Shown: piece after piece, positions 33,731 through 41,606 of the stretch
How positions within the stretch are numbered: position 1 is the stretch's first letter
Layout of the letters: every line of letters starts with the position of its first letter
Origin: Anaerotruncus rubiinfantis
Lineage (GTDB): Bacteria; Bacillota; Clostridia; Oscillospirales; Ruminococcaceae
DNA length: 64,000 bases
NCBI RefSeq assembly: GCF_900078395.1
Contig: NZ_FKLA01000009.1
Span: forward strand, 944,614 to 1,008,613
Direction: 5' to 3'
Position numbers and translations under genes: made by a program
The notes under the pieces: generated by a model
Told to the model about the DNA's origin: nothing
Seen by the model: the letters and a program-made list of their open reading frames with translations, nothing else
Databases searched by the model: none

Positions 33731-36055
33731 ATGAAACAGATTCTGAAACGCCTGGCGTCCGGGATGCTCGCCTGCGCCATGCTCGCGCTTACTGCCTGCG
33801 GGGGAACCGCAGACCCGTCTGGCTCTGCTCCGGAAAGCGGCGGGGACGCGGCGCAAACAGCCAAAGGGAGATATATCGAGGAGCAGATCGCGCTTCCGGA
33901 AGGTGTGGGGACCATCCGTACGATCAATCAGCTTGCGGATGGAAGCTATCGTATGGTTGCAAACGAGAACGCAGACAACAATCTCGGCCCATGGAAAATC
34001 TGGTGCAGCGCCGATAATGGCGCAAGCTGGCAGCCGGTGGATGCGCCGTATCTCGCGGCGTTTGAACAGGCATCAATCAGCTTTGCCTATTTTGCGCCGG
34101 ACGGACGGCTCTATGCGAGCTATTCGATCATCACGCCGGAATTCATGGAACAGGCGATAAACGATCCGGAATCCATCACCGAATATCCGGAGGAGATTTT
34201 TGCCTATGCCGATCCGGATGCGGCCGAGCCCACCCGGCTTGATATCCCGCTGCCAGCCGATGAAAACGGTTCAGGTACCAACGCGGTCAAGGTCACGCCG
34301 GATGGCGACCTGCTGTTCGGCACCTATTTTTCGATCCACCAGGCGGACGCCGCGACCGGTGAAGTGAAGAACGTTTACGAGGGGCTGGGCGTGGTCGCGG
34401 AGGGCAATTTTGCCATCGCGGGTGAAAAGTTGCTGATTGCCGGCGCGGATAAGGTGCAGGCATACGACCTTGCGACCGGGGAGCGGCTGTCGGAGCTTTC
34501 CGCGCCGAAAGAAAGCGGCGTGGAGGACAGCGATCTCAACTGGAGCCGCCCGGCGCGGGTACTGACCGCGGCACCGGATGGTGAAACCTTTTATTATTGC
34601 GACCGAGGCGGCATCTACCGCGCGTTTGTGGACGGAAGCTCGGTGGAACGGCTGGCTGACGGCGAGCTGCTCTCGCTCGGAATGCCGTCGGTCTGGGCGA
34701 GGGGGATTTTCCGCAACGCGGACGAAAGCTTCCTCATCTGGGCGGGAGATGACAGCGGCGAGAATTTACTGCTGCACTACCGTTTTGACGCGGAAATTCC
34801 CACGGTCCCGTCGACAGAACTCAAGGTCTATTCACTTGAGGATAACAAAACAATCCGGCAGGCGATCGGCATGTTCCAGCGCAGGAACCCGGATGTGCGC
34901 GTAAATTACCAGATAGGGCTTTCCGGCGGCGAAGGGATCGCTGTTTCCGACGCGCTGCGCACACTTTCAAATGCCCTGCTCGCCGGGGATGGGCCCGATC
35001 TGCTGGTGCTCGATGGCATCCCGGTCACAAGCTATATTGAAAAAGGCGTGCTGGCCGACCTTTCCGCGCTCGCGGACCCGCTCATCGCGGACGGCAGCCT
35101 GCTTCGCAATGTGGCGGAAACCTACCGCCAGGACAGCGGGCTCTATGCGGTGCCGGCGCGGTTTTCTACGCTGATGCTGCAGGGGGACGACGGCGCGATG
35201 GCCTCGGTGAAGAACTTTGTGGATATGGTGGATTGGGTGGAAAAGCAGGAGAACCGGCAGCTCGAATGCACCGTGCCGCAGTTTTTGCTCCGCCAGTATT
35301 ATCCGCAGCTCGCGCCGGGATGGTTCGGCCAAGACGGCACGCTTGACACGGCGGCCTTCTCCCGCGATCTCGAAGCGCTGGGGCGGCTTTCGAAGATCCC
35401 AGGCGCGTGGAACGAACGAATGCAGTACGACGAAAGTTATACGGACGACCTGGTGTTCAGTGCAATCTGGTGGAAAGCGAAGATGCTTTCGCTCAATGTC
35501 GGCACACTGAACGCGGTCAAGGATCTGGCGCCGCCCGACGCAGCGATTAAAGAGCGTGGGGAGGGCGGAATTGGGCTTTTCCCAAGCGAAAATGGGCCGG
35601 TATTCATGCCGCGCACCGTGCTCGGGGTGAACGCGGCGGGCAAGCAGCCTGAACTGGCGCAGGACTTTTTGCGGTTTGTCCTTTCGGAAGAGGTGCTCAG
35701 CTTCAATTTCGACGATGGAATACCGGTGAATGCGGCGGCGCTCAAAAAGAACGCCGAGAACCCCTATTCCGAAATGGACGATGGGATGTATTATTCCACA
35801 GTCACCTCGACCACCAATGAGGACGGGATTGAAACCGAACAAGTGATGGTTGAGATGCGGGTACTCTGGCCGGAGGAGAATTTTATGGATGGGATGCTCG
35901 CACAGTTCGCGGCGATCGAAACCGCTTCTCCCGTGAACCTGGTGATACGGCAGATCCTGATCGATGAGACCGCGCCTTATTTTACCGGGGAAATGACCCT
36001 TGATGAGGCGGTTTCGGCCTTCGAACAGAAGGTAAGCCTTTACTTGGCCGAATGA
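33731..36055 (+). CDS. Lipoprotein with an N-terminal propeller-like half and a C-terminal ABC sugar-binding-protein half
   Basis: 774 residues. Lipobox LALTACGG near residue 20. Residues ~40-350 consist of repeated short blocks (SYRMVANENADNNLGPWKIWCSADNGASW-like; KVTPDGDLLFG; DGETFYYCDRGGIYR) resembling BNR/beta-propeller repeats. From ~362 (ELKVYSLEDN) to the end it is a family 1 solute-binding protein: MFQRRNPDVRVNYQIG, GPDLLVLDGIPVTSYIEKGVLADLS, FLRFVLSEEV. This is about twice the usual ~430 residues. ATG 33731 follows TGGAGG. It should be anchored outside the membrane and feed the two permeases that follow. Quoted blocks are seen; the propeller assignment is inference. Confidence 0.85.
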   Translation: MKQILKRLASGMLACAMLALTACGGTADPSGSAPESGGDAAQTAKGRYIEEQIALPEGVGTIRTINQLADGSYRMVANENADNNLGPWKIWCSADNGASWQPVDAPYLAAFEQASISFAYFAPDGRLYASYSIITPEFMEQAINDPESITEYPEEIFAYADPDAAEPTRLDIPLPADENGSGTNAVKVTPDGDLLFGTYFSIHQADAATGEVKNVYEGLGVVAEGNFAIAGEKLLIAGADKVQAYDLATGERLSELSAPKESGVEDSDLNWSRPARVLTAAPDGETFYYCDRGGIYRAFVDGSSVERLADGELLSLGMPSVWARGIFRNADESFLIWAGDDSGENLLLHYRFDAEIPTVPSTELKVYSLEDNKTIRQAIGMFQRRNPDVRVNYQIGLSGGEGIAVSDALRTLSNALLAGDGPDLLVLDGIPVTSYIEKGVLADLSALADPLIADGSLLRNVAETYRQDSGLYAVPARFSTLMLQGDDGAMASVKNFVDMVDWVEKQENRQLECTVPQFLLRQYYPQLAPGWFGQDGTLDTAAFSRDLEALGRLSKIPGAWNERMQYDESYTDDLVFSAIWWKAKMLSLNVGTLNAVKDLAPPDAAIKERGEGGIGLFPSENGPVFMPRTVLGVNAAGKQPELAQDFLRFVLSEEVLSFNFDDGIPVNAAALKKNAENPYSEMDDGMYYSTVTSTTNEDGIETEQVMVEMRVLWPEENFMDGMLAQFAAIETASPVNLVIRQILIDETAPYFTGEMTLDEAVSAFEQKVSLYLAE

Positions 36056-36924
36056 AACCGCGCGAAAGGAACTCTAAAAGCTTTTGCAGTATCCGCAGGC
36101 GCTGTGGGGTCCTCTTTCTGCTGCCAAGCCTTCTGGGCGTAATGATATTTGTATTAATCCCATTTATGGATGTTGTGCGGCGCTCGTTTACCTCTGCGCT
36201 CGGCGGCAATTTCGTCGGACTGCAAAACTACCGCACTGTGTTCGGGAACAAGGCGTTTTTGCTCGCGGCGGGCAACACCGCGAAATTCCTGGCGGTCTGC
36301 ATGCCGCTGCTGCTGGGACTTTCGCTTCTGGTGGCGCTCATCCTCTACGGCGCGCCGGAGAAGGCCGGGCCGTTCAAGACAGCGTTTCTCATCCCGATGG
36401 CAGTGCCGGTGGCTTCGGTGGCGCTGCTCTGGCAGGTGCTGTTCGACCGGCACGGGCTGCTCAACGGCTGGATTGTTTCCCTGGGCGGGCTTCCGGCCGA
36501 CTGGATGCAGGACATGCGGGCCTTCTGGGTGCTGGTTGGCAGTTATATCTGGAAAAACCTCGGTTATGATGTGGTGCTGTGGATGGCGGGGCTTGCGGGG
36601 ATCAACCCGTCTCTGTTCGAGGCTGCGCGGGTGGATGGAGCGGGCAGTTTCACCGTCTTTTGGCGGATCACGCTGCCGAACCTTCTGCCGTCGCTTTACA
36701 CCATTCTGGTACTGTCGCTTTTAAACGCCTTCAAGGTTTTTCGGGAAGCTTACCTTGTGGCGGGCGACTACCCGGCGGACACGATCTATCTGCTGCAGCA
36801 CCTTTTCAACAACTGGTTTCGGGAACTGTCGATGGATAAGCTGGCGGCCGCCGCCGTGCTGGTGGCGGCCGCGGTGCTCATACTCATCCTGCTTTTGCAG
36901 AGGGCCTGGGAGGAGGACGCGTGA
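36052..36924 (+). CDS. ABC sugar transporter permease (MalF/UgpA type)
   Basis: 290 residues, six membrane helices, starting after a basic N-terminus (SIRRRCGVLFLLPSLLGVMIFVLIPF). The EAA-loop motif is LFEAARVDGAGSFTVFWRITLPNL. Its ATG overlaps the binding-protein stop (ATGA), so they are translationally coupled. Pairs with the next permease. Confidence 0.94.
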   Translation: MKPRERNSKSFCSIRRRCGVLFLLPSLLGVMIFVLIPFMDVVRRSFTSALGGNFVGLQNYRTVFGNKAFLLAAGNTAKFLAVCMPLLLGLSLLVALILYGAPEKAGPFKTAFLIPMAVPVASVALLWQVLFDRHGLLNGWIVSLGGLPADWMQDMRAFWVLVGSYIWKNLGYDVVLWMAGLAGINPSLFEAARVDGAGSFTVFWRITLPNLLPSLYTILVLSLLNAFKVFREAYLVAGDYPADTIYLLQHLFNNWFRELSMDKLAAAAVLVAAAVLILILLLQRAWEEDA

Positions 36925-37772
36925 TGGCGAAGCTTCGAAGATATCTGCCGCTTTCCCTGCCGCTTGCGCTTTCGCTGGCGGTGTGGCTGCCGCTTGTATT
37001 TCTGGCGGGCGGGTCGCTGATGGGTTCGCTGGAGCTTTCGGAAAACCTCGCGCCGGTGCTTTCGGACGGGGAAGGGTACGCCGCATGGGATCTTCTTCCG
37101 CGTTATCCGACTTTGCGGCCTTATGTCGAGCTGCTGTTCGATTCGCCGCAGTTCTTCGTGATGTTCTGGAATTCGGTCAAGCTCGCATGCGGCGCGCTGC
37201 TCGGGCAGCTTGTGACCGCCGTGCCGGCCGCATGGTGGTTTGCACAGTACCGCGGCCGCGTGAACCGGGGGCTGTTCACCGTCTATATCGTGCTGATGCT
37301 GATGCCGTTCCAGGTGACGATGGTTTCGAGCTACCTTGTGCTGAACGCGGTGGGGCTTTTGGACACGCACTGGAGTATTCTGCTGCCCGCGGCGTTCTCG
37401 ACCTTTCCGGTCTTTCTCATCTACCGTTTTTTCAGAGCGATCCCGCGCGCAGTGATTGAATCCGCCGAAATCGACGGCGCGAACGCCTTCCAGGTATTTT
37501 GGCATATTGGGCTGCCGCTTGGCAAAGCGGGGATCGCGTCGGCGTTGGTGCTCGGTTTTCTCGAGCTCTGGAACCTGATCGAACAGCCGATGACCTTCCT
37601 TGAGACGAAAAGCCTTTGGCCGCTTTCGCTCTACCTGCCGCAGATCACGGCGGGAAAGGCGGGACTCGCGCTGGCGGCTTCGGTGGTGACGCTGCTGCCC
37701 GCGATCCTGGTGTTCCTCTATGGGCAGAGCTATCTTGAGCAGGGGATCATCGCGGCGTCGGTCAAAGAGTAA
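36924..37772 (+). CDS. ABC sugar transporter permease (MalG/UgpE type)
   Basis: About 282 residues with six helices. EAA loop: VIESAEIDGANAFQVFWHIGLPL. Family helices include FTVYIVLMLMPFQVTMVSSYLVL. Start ATG 36924 overlaps the previous stop (TGATG). Completes the importer with the binding lipoprotein; the ATPase is probably the divergent gene at 30379-31497. Confidence 0.94.
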   Translation: MAKLRRYLPLSLPLALSLAVWLPLVFLAGGSLMGSLELSENLAPVLSDGEGYAAWDLLPRYPTLRPYVELLFDSPQFFVMFWNSVKLACGALLGQLVTAVPAAWWFAQYRGRVNRGLFTVYIVLMLMPFQVTMVSSYLVLNAVGLLDTHWSILLPAAFSTFPVFLIYRFFRAIPRAVIESAEIDGANAFQVFWHIGLPLGKAGIASALVLGFLELWNLIEQPMTFLETKSLWPLSLYLPQITAGKAGLALAASVVTLLPAILVFLYGQSYLEQGIIAASVKE

Positions 37773-37793
37773 ACCCACAGGGAGATTGAATTT

Positions 37794-39206
37794 ATGGAAT
37801 TTCTCAAACGCATCTGGAACCACCGCCCCTCGCCGGACAGCATGAAAACGGTCAAGGCGCGGTCGCTGCGGTCGCTTTTCGTTTTCTTTACGGTGATGCT
37901 CTGCTGTACCGTTGTTTCGCGCGCGGCGGATTCGATGACCGTCGCGCGGGTGCAGGCGCAAAAACCCAGCCGCGGCGCGATCACCCATACGGTAGAGGCT
38001 GACGGGAGGCTCGAGGCGGCGAACCAGCTCGCTGTGACAGCGCCGGAGGCGCTTGTAAAAAGCGTGGCGGTGGCCGAGGGCGACCGGGTCAAAACGGGCG
38101 ATTTGCTTTTCACGTTCGACACTGCGGAGCTTGAAAAACAACTCGCGCAAAAGCGCCTTGAACTGCAAAAATTGCAGCTTGGGCTGCAAGAGCAGCAGGA
38201 GAAGGATGCACTGGCTGAAACGGAAGGCGAAACGAAACGCGAACGGGCTGAAGAGGATTTGAAACTCGCGCAGGAGAAAGCGGACCTCAACGTGCGGCAG
38301 ACGGCGGAGGAGATGCGTCGTGCGCGCAAGGAGCTGCGGGACTATAACGGCTCAGTCGAGGATGATGCGGACTATGACGAGGACGAATATGATGAGGATG
38401 AGGACCCGACCTACATCGCCTTGCGTGACAGTTACCGTGAGAAGAAGCGCCAGTACGATCAGGCCCGCCACGACAAGGAGGAGCTGCTCCTCACGGCGCA
38501 GCGCGCTCTGGAGGACGCGGAAAGGGCCGAGCCCGACACCCAGGCGCGCCAGCTCGCGCTCGACTGCCAGCTAAAGCAGCTGGAAATTTCGGATATCCAG
38601 GAGTCGCTCGCGGCGAACGGAGAGGTGCTTTCCCCGGCGGATGGGATTGTCAGCGGGCTTTCTGCCGCCGTCGGAAAGCGTGCCACCGGCGAAGCGGCCG
38701 TCTATCTCACCGGTACGGGCGGACTGCGTTTTTGCGGGGAAATCTCCGCAGACGAGAAAAAATACCTGTCCAAAGGGGACCCCGTGATCTTGAGCCTGCC
38801 AGATCTGCGCCAGCCGCTGGACGGACTCAAGGTTTCGGCGGTGAAGCCGCTGAGCGGTGAAAACAACGGGCGGTTTTCCTTCACGGTGGATCTGCCGGAT
38901 GGGCAGGGTGCGCTCGATATGGCCGGTTCGGCCAAGGTGCGCCAGAAATCGCAGAACTATGATCTGCTGGTGCCGCTGTCGGCCCTCTATGCCGACGGTC
39001 CGCAGACCTACCTCCTTTTGGTGCGGGAGCGGGAAACGGCACTGGGGCTTGAACAGACCGCCGAACGGGTGGATGTAACTGTACTTGAACAAAATGAATC
39101 GCAGGCGGCGGTATCAGGCGCGGTTTCGTCCGATGACCTTGTCGTAACCGATACGGATAAACCGCTTTCGTCGGGCGATCGTGTCCGCCCGCAGGGGACG
39201 GCATGA
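37794..39206 (+). CDS. HlyD-family membrane-fusion/periplasmic adaptor-like protein
   Basis: 470 residues. One N-terminal membrane helix (~28-46), then a biotinyl-lipoyl-like half motif (GRLEAANQLAVTAPEALVKSVAVAEGDRVKTGDLLFTFD), a long coiled-coil hairpin rich in Glu/Lys/Arg (~115-265), the second lipoyl half (SPADGIVSGLSAAVGKRATGEA) and beta-barrel domain. The coiled coil is broken by a very acidic insert, VEDDADYDEDEYDEDEDP (~residues 187-204), a possible cation-binding or flexible loop. It is coupled to the next gene but no ATPase of the MacB type is encoded alongside. Confidence 0.85.
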   Translation: MEFLKRIWNHRPSPDSMKTVKARSLRSLFVFFTVMLCCTVVSRAADSMTVARVQAQKPSRGAITHTVEADGRLEAANQLAVTAPEALVKSVAVAEGDRVKTGDLLFTFDTAELEKQLAQKRLELQKLQLGLQEQQEKDALAETEGETKRERAEEDLKLAQEKADLNVRQTAEEMRRARKELRDYNGSVEDDADYDEDEYDEDEDPTYIALRDSYREKKRQYDQARHDKEELLLTAQRALEDAERAEPDTQARQLALDCQLKQLEISDIQESLAANGEVLSPADGIVSGLSAAVGKRATGEAAVYLTGTGGLRFCGEISADEKKYLSKGDPVILSLPDLRQPLDGLKVSAVKPLSGENNGRFSFTVDLPDGQGALDMAGSAKVRQKSQNYDLLVPLSALYADGPQTYLLLVRERETALGLEQTAERVDVTVLEQNESQAAVSGAVSSDDLVVTDTDKPLSSGDRVRPQGTA

Positions 39207-40210
39207 ACGCGCGGGTTTTTTGCAAAGGTCTGCGCAGCGGCTTTCGCCGGGGAGTGACGCTGGCGTTGCTTCTGGTTTCGCTGTTCTGTGGGCTTCTCGG
39301 CGCGGACGGATACCGGCAGGCGGCGCTGCTGGGCGGCGGCGCAACATTTAGCTGCGAAAGCGCGCCGCTTTTGGCGGAGGATTTCCCGGCGTTTCAAAAG
39401 CTTGAACAGCGCGCTGAAAACCCGGCTGTGCTTGCCGCGTGGAGCCAACTGAACGGCCAGCGGGTGCAGAGCCCGCTCACCGGACGGGAAAGCAAAGCTG
39501 CGGTGCTCTTTTTTCGCGGGGATTCCCGGCAGGCGCTTCCGGTGGCGCAGGCGCTTTCTGATGATGACCAGACGGGCTGCCTCATTGACCGCGAGACAGC
39601 TCGTCAGCTTTTTGGCAGCGAAAACGCTGTGGGGAATGAAATCGCCTACGCACAGAAAAACTATATGGTGCGTGGGGTGTTCGGAGCCCCGGCTGGGACG
39701 ATGATTCTGCGTGCGCCGGACAGCACGGCGCTTACCAGCCTGACCATTGCGGACGGCGCGCAAAGGCAGGCTTTTTTGACGCGGCACGGCCTGTCGCCGG
39801 ATCTTTGGATTTCACATAAGGTTTATGCTTATGCCGCGAAATTTCTGTGCCTTACGCCGGTTGTGCTGCTGGCGGCTTGGACGCTCCAGGGACTTTTGCG
39901 CACAGTCCGGCGGCAGCGGGACTATCCGGCGCGCTGGGCGCTTTTGTTTTTCTTATCCGCAGCGGCGGTGACGCTCCTGATGCTGGGAATTTTTCAGGTG
40001 CTTCCGGTTGAATGGATTCCTTCACGCTGGTCGGATTTTTCCTTTTGGAGCGAGACCGTCTCCGTCATACGGGTTCAGGCAGTGGAATTTCTGGCGGCGC
40101 AAAAGACCAGGCAGGATCTGATTTTGCTGCGGTTTACGGGCCAGGCGGCTTGGGGAATTCTTTCAGCCGCGGCTTTGGGCGCGGCAATACGGCTTGGGGC
40201 GGGCAGATAA
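39203..40210 (+). CDS. MacB/FtsX-like membrane protein with an extracytoplasmic core domain
   Basis: 335 residues. Helix at ~17-36, a ~170-residue extracytoplasmic domain containing CLIDRETARQLFGSENAVGNEIAYAQKNYMVRGVF, which matches the MacB periplasmic-core pattern, then three C-terminal helices (~212-230, ~244-266, ~311-330). It overlaps the HlyD-like gene by 4 bp. Unlike true MacB it carries no ATPase domain. I infer a partner of the adaptor; function unknown. Confidence 0.7.
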   Translation: MNARVFCKGLRSGFRRGVTLALLLVSLFCGLLGADGYRQAALLGGGATFSCESAPLLAEDFPAFQKLEQRAENPAVLAAWSQLNGQRVQSPLTGRESKAAVLFFRGDSRQALPVAQALSDDDQTGCLIDRETARQLFGSENAVGNEIAYAQKNYMVRGVFGAPAGTMILRAPDSTALTSLTIADGAQRQAFLTRHGLSPDLWISHKVYAYAAKFLCLTPVVLLAAWTLQGLLRTVRRQRDYPARWALLFFLSAAAVTLLMLGIFQVLPVEWIPSRWSDFSFWSETVSVIRVQAVEFLAAQKTRQDLILLRFTGQAAWGILSAAALGAAIRLGAGR

Positions 40211-40250
40211 AAACAGCGGCCTTTCGCAAAAGAAAGGCCGCTGTTTTTGG
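40207..40250 (+). terminator. Intrinsic terminator
   Basis: Stem AAAACAGCGGCCTTTC / GAAAGGCCGCTGTTTT, loop GCAAAA, U-rich end. It closes the binding protein-permease-HlyD-MacB-like run. Confidence 0.93.
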
Positions 40251-40371
40251 AGAGGAAAATGATTGGGAGTTCCATGGGGCAACCACGAAATTGGGCGGGA
40301 CGCATTGCTTTTTGCCGGCGTGGGGGATATAATAGACAAAACTGAAAAATAGATAAGGAGTGATCCGATCC

Positions 40372-40722
40372 ATGGAGTTTAAAGAGGTTATCGGACACAT
40401 CAACCTAGATGAAAATGCGGTATTGGAGCGCTTTTCGGGAAACCGCGCGCTGATGGAGCGGTTTATCCGAAAGTTTCCGGAAGATAAGACTTATATGGAA
40501 CTGTGCGCGGCGGTGGATGCCAATGATGCGGAAGAAATTCTGCGGGCCGCTCACACGCTAAAAGGGGTTACCGCAAACCTCGGCCTTCAAATGCTTTACG
40601 CAGACTGCTCCAAAATGGTGGAAGATCTGCGTGCCGACCGCGACCAGGCGGTGCAGGAGAATTTTGCGCGAATCAGCAAAGAATATCAGTCAGTTGTCGG
40701 GTGGCTTTCCCGGTTGGGCTGA
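40372..40722 (+). CDS. Stand-alone Hpt (histidine phosphotransfer) domain protein
   Basis: 116 residues, all helical. The phosphorylatable histidine lies in AAHTLKGVTANLGL (~residue 58-71), the classic Hpt motif, preceded by MERFIRKFPEDKTY. Likely shuttles phosphate in a multistep phosphorelay whose kinase and regulator are elsewhere. ATG 40372 follows AAGGAG; the GTG at 40360 overlaps that site. A monocistronic gene ending at its own terminator. Confidence 0.88.
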   Translation: MEFKEVIGHINLDENAVLERFSGNRALMERFIRKFPEDKTYMELCAAVDANDAEEILRAAHTLKGVTANLGLQMLYADCSKMVEDLRADRDQAVQENFARISKEYQSVVGWLSRLG

Positions 40723-40782
40723 CAGGAAGGAAACGGACGCAATAGAACGGGAGCGAGAACTGGTCATTCAAGGAATAGATGA

Positions 40783-40811
40783 AAGGGGCTGCCAACGGCG
40801 GCCCCTTTTTA
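40783..40811 (+). terminator. Intrinsic terminator of the Hpt gene
   Basis: Stem GGGGCTGCC / GGCGGCCCC (one G-T pair), loop AAC, then TTTTTATTTT. It also lies about 45 bp beyond the 3' end of sigK on the other strand, where its U-tract is weaker. Confidence 0.88.
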
Positions 40812-40855
40812 TTTTGTGTTTCCATCAATTCTTGACGCCCGGAAATCAGGGCTGT

Positions 40856-41365
40856 TCAGGAGAATGCGCCTTCCTTTTCAAATTTGGTGCGCAGAACGTT
40901 GATGGCTTTTTTTTCAATGCGCGATACATAGGAACGGGAGATATCCAATTTTTTGGCAACTTCACGCTGGGTAAGCGGACAGGTGCCGCCAAGCCCATAA
41001 CGCATAATGATGATTTGCTGTTCCCTTTCATCGAGCGCGTCAGCGATGAAGGTGTGGAGCTGTTCGGATTTGATATGCAAATCAATGCAGTCAATGATAT
41101 TGTCGTCCTCGGCCATGATGTCCTGCAAAGTGAGAGAATTGCCGTCTTTATCGGTGTCGATGGGGTCGCTTATGTATACGTCCTGAGCGGATTTTTTCTT
41201 GTTGCGGAAATGCATCAGGACTTCGTTTTCAATGCATCTGGAAGCATAGGTGGCAAAGCGGGTCCCTTTTTCGGATTTGAAGGTTGAGACAGCCTTGATC
41301 AGCCCAATGGTGCCGATCGAGATGAGGTCATCCTGATCCTTGAAGGCGGAGTAATATTTCTTTAT
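40856..41365 (-). CDS. sigK: sigK, C-terminal portion (separated by the skin element)
   Basis: The C-terminal 169 residues of the late mother-cell sigma factor sigma-K. From the junction it reads IKKYYSAFKDQDDLISIGTIG, the end of region 2.1 and region 2.2, then TRFATYASRCIENEVLMHFRN (2.3-2.4), and ends with region 4 LTQREVAKKLDISRSYVSRIEKK. Upstream of 41365 the frame continues for 28 codons (MRTDRPVPKK...LLLAS) with no resemblance to sigma factors; that segment belongs to the element. Region 1/2.1 is missing here and is found at 52235-52435 on the same strand. It is therefore silent until recombination. Confidence 0.95.
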   Translation of the reverse strand: MKKYYSAFKDQDDLISIGTIGLIKAVSTFKSEKGTRFATYASRCIENEVLMHFRNKKKSAQDVYISDPIDTDKDGNSLTLQDIMAEDDNIIDCIDLHIKSEQLHTFIADALDEREQQIIIMRYGLGGTCPLTQREVAKKLDISRSYVSRIEKKAINVLRTKFEKEGAFS

Positions 41366-41530
41366 TGAAGCAAGCAAAAGGAAAGATTTTAGAGGTTGGG
41401 GGGACAGGCTGCCTTCGGACTTTTTCGGAACAGGCCGGTCGGTTCGCATATGCAGAGGAAAGCTGAAACGGAAAGAGGCCTCAGTGTTCGGATGGTATAA
41501 TGATTTTTAGAGATGGTTTTTAAAAATATA

Positions 41531-41568
41531 ATTTTAGTATTGAAATACTAAAATATAGATGATATAAT
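41531..41568 (+). promoter_or_regulatory. Promoter of the restriction-modification operon with an embedded operator-like palindrome
   Basis: TTGAAA (41540-41545), 17-bp spacer, TATAAT (41563-41568). The -35 box forms the centre of a perfect 10-bp inverted repeat, ATTTTAGTAT (41531-41540) TGAA ATACTAAAAT (41545-41554). A protein bound here would block RNA polymerase. The region is markedly AT-rich compared with its surroundings. Confidence 0.7.
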
Positions 41569-41606
41569 ATCATTATTCTGAGGAAACTTTAAAAGGAGAC
41601 GCGGCT

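Noticed and set aside
36786..38189. 467-codon minus-strand open frame opposite the permease and HlyD genes
   Set aside because: Arg/His-rich shadow; both plus-strand genes are well supported.
41360..41368. Shared pentamer AATAA at both sigK halves as the crossover sequence
   Set aside because: It occurs near both junctions, but joining there shifts the reading frame and destroys sigma-K. The in-frame AT core gives HIIKK instead.
41366..41449. Upstream extension of the sigK C-half (28 codons with its own ATG) as a real N-terminus
   Set aside because: It has no sigma-factor similarity and lies inside the element; a protein made from it would lack regions 1 and 2.1.
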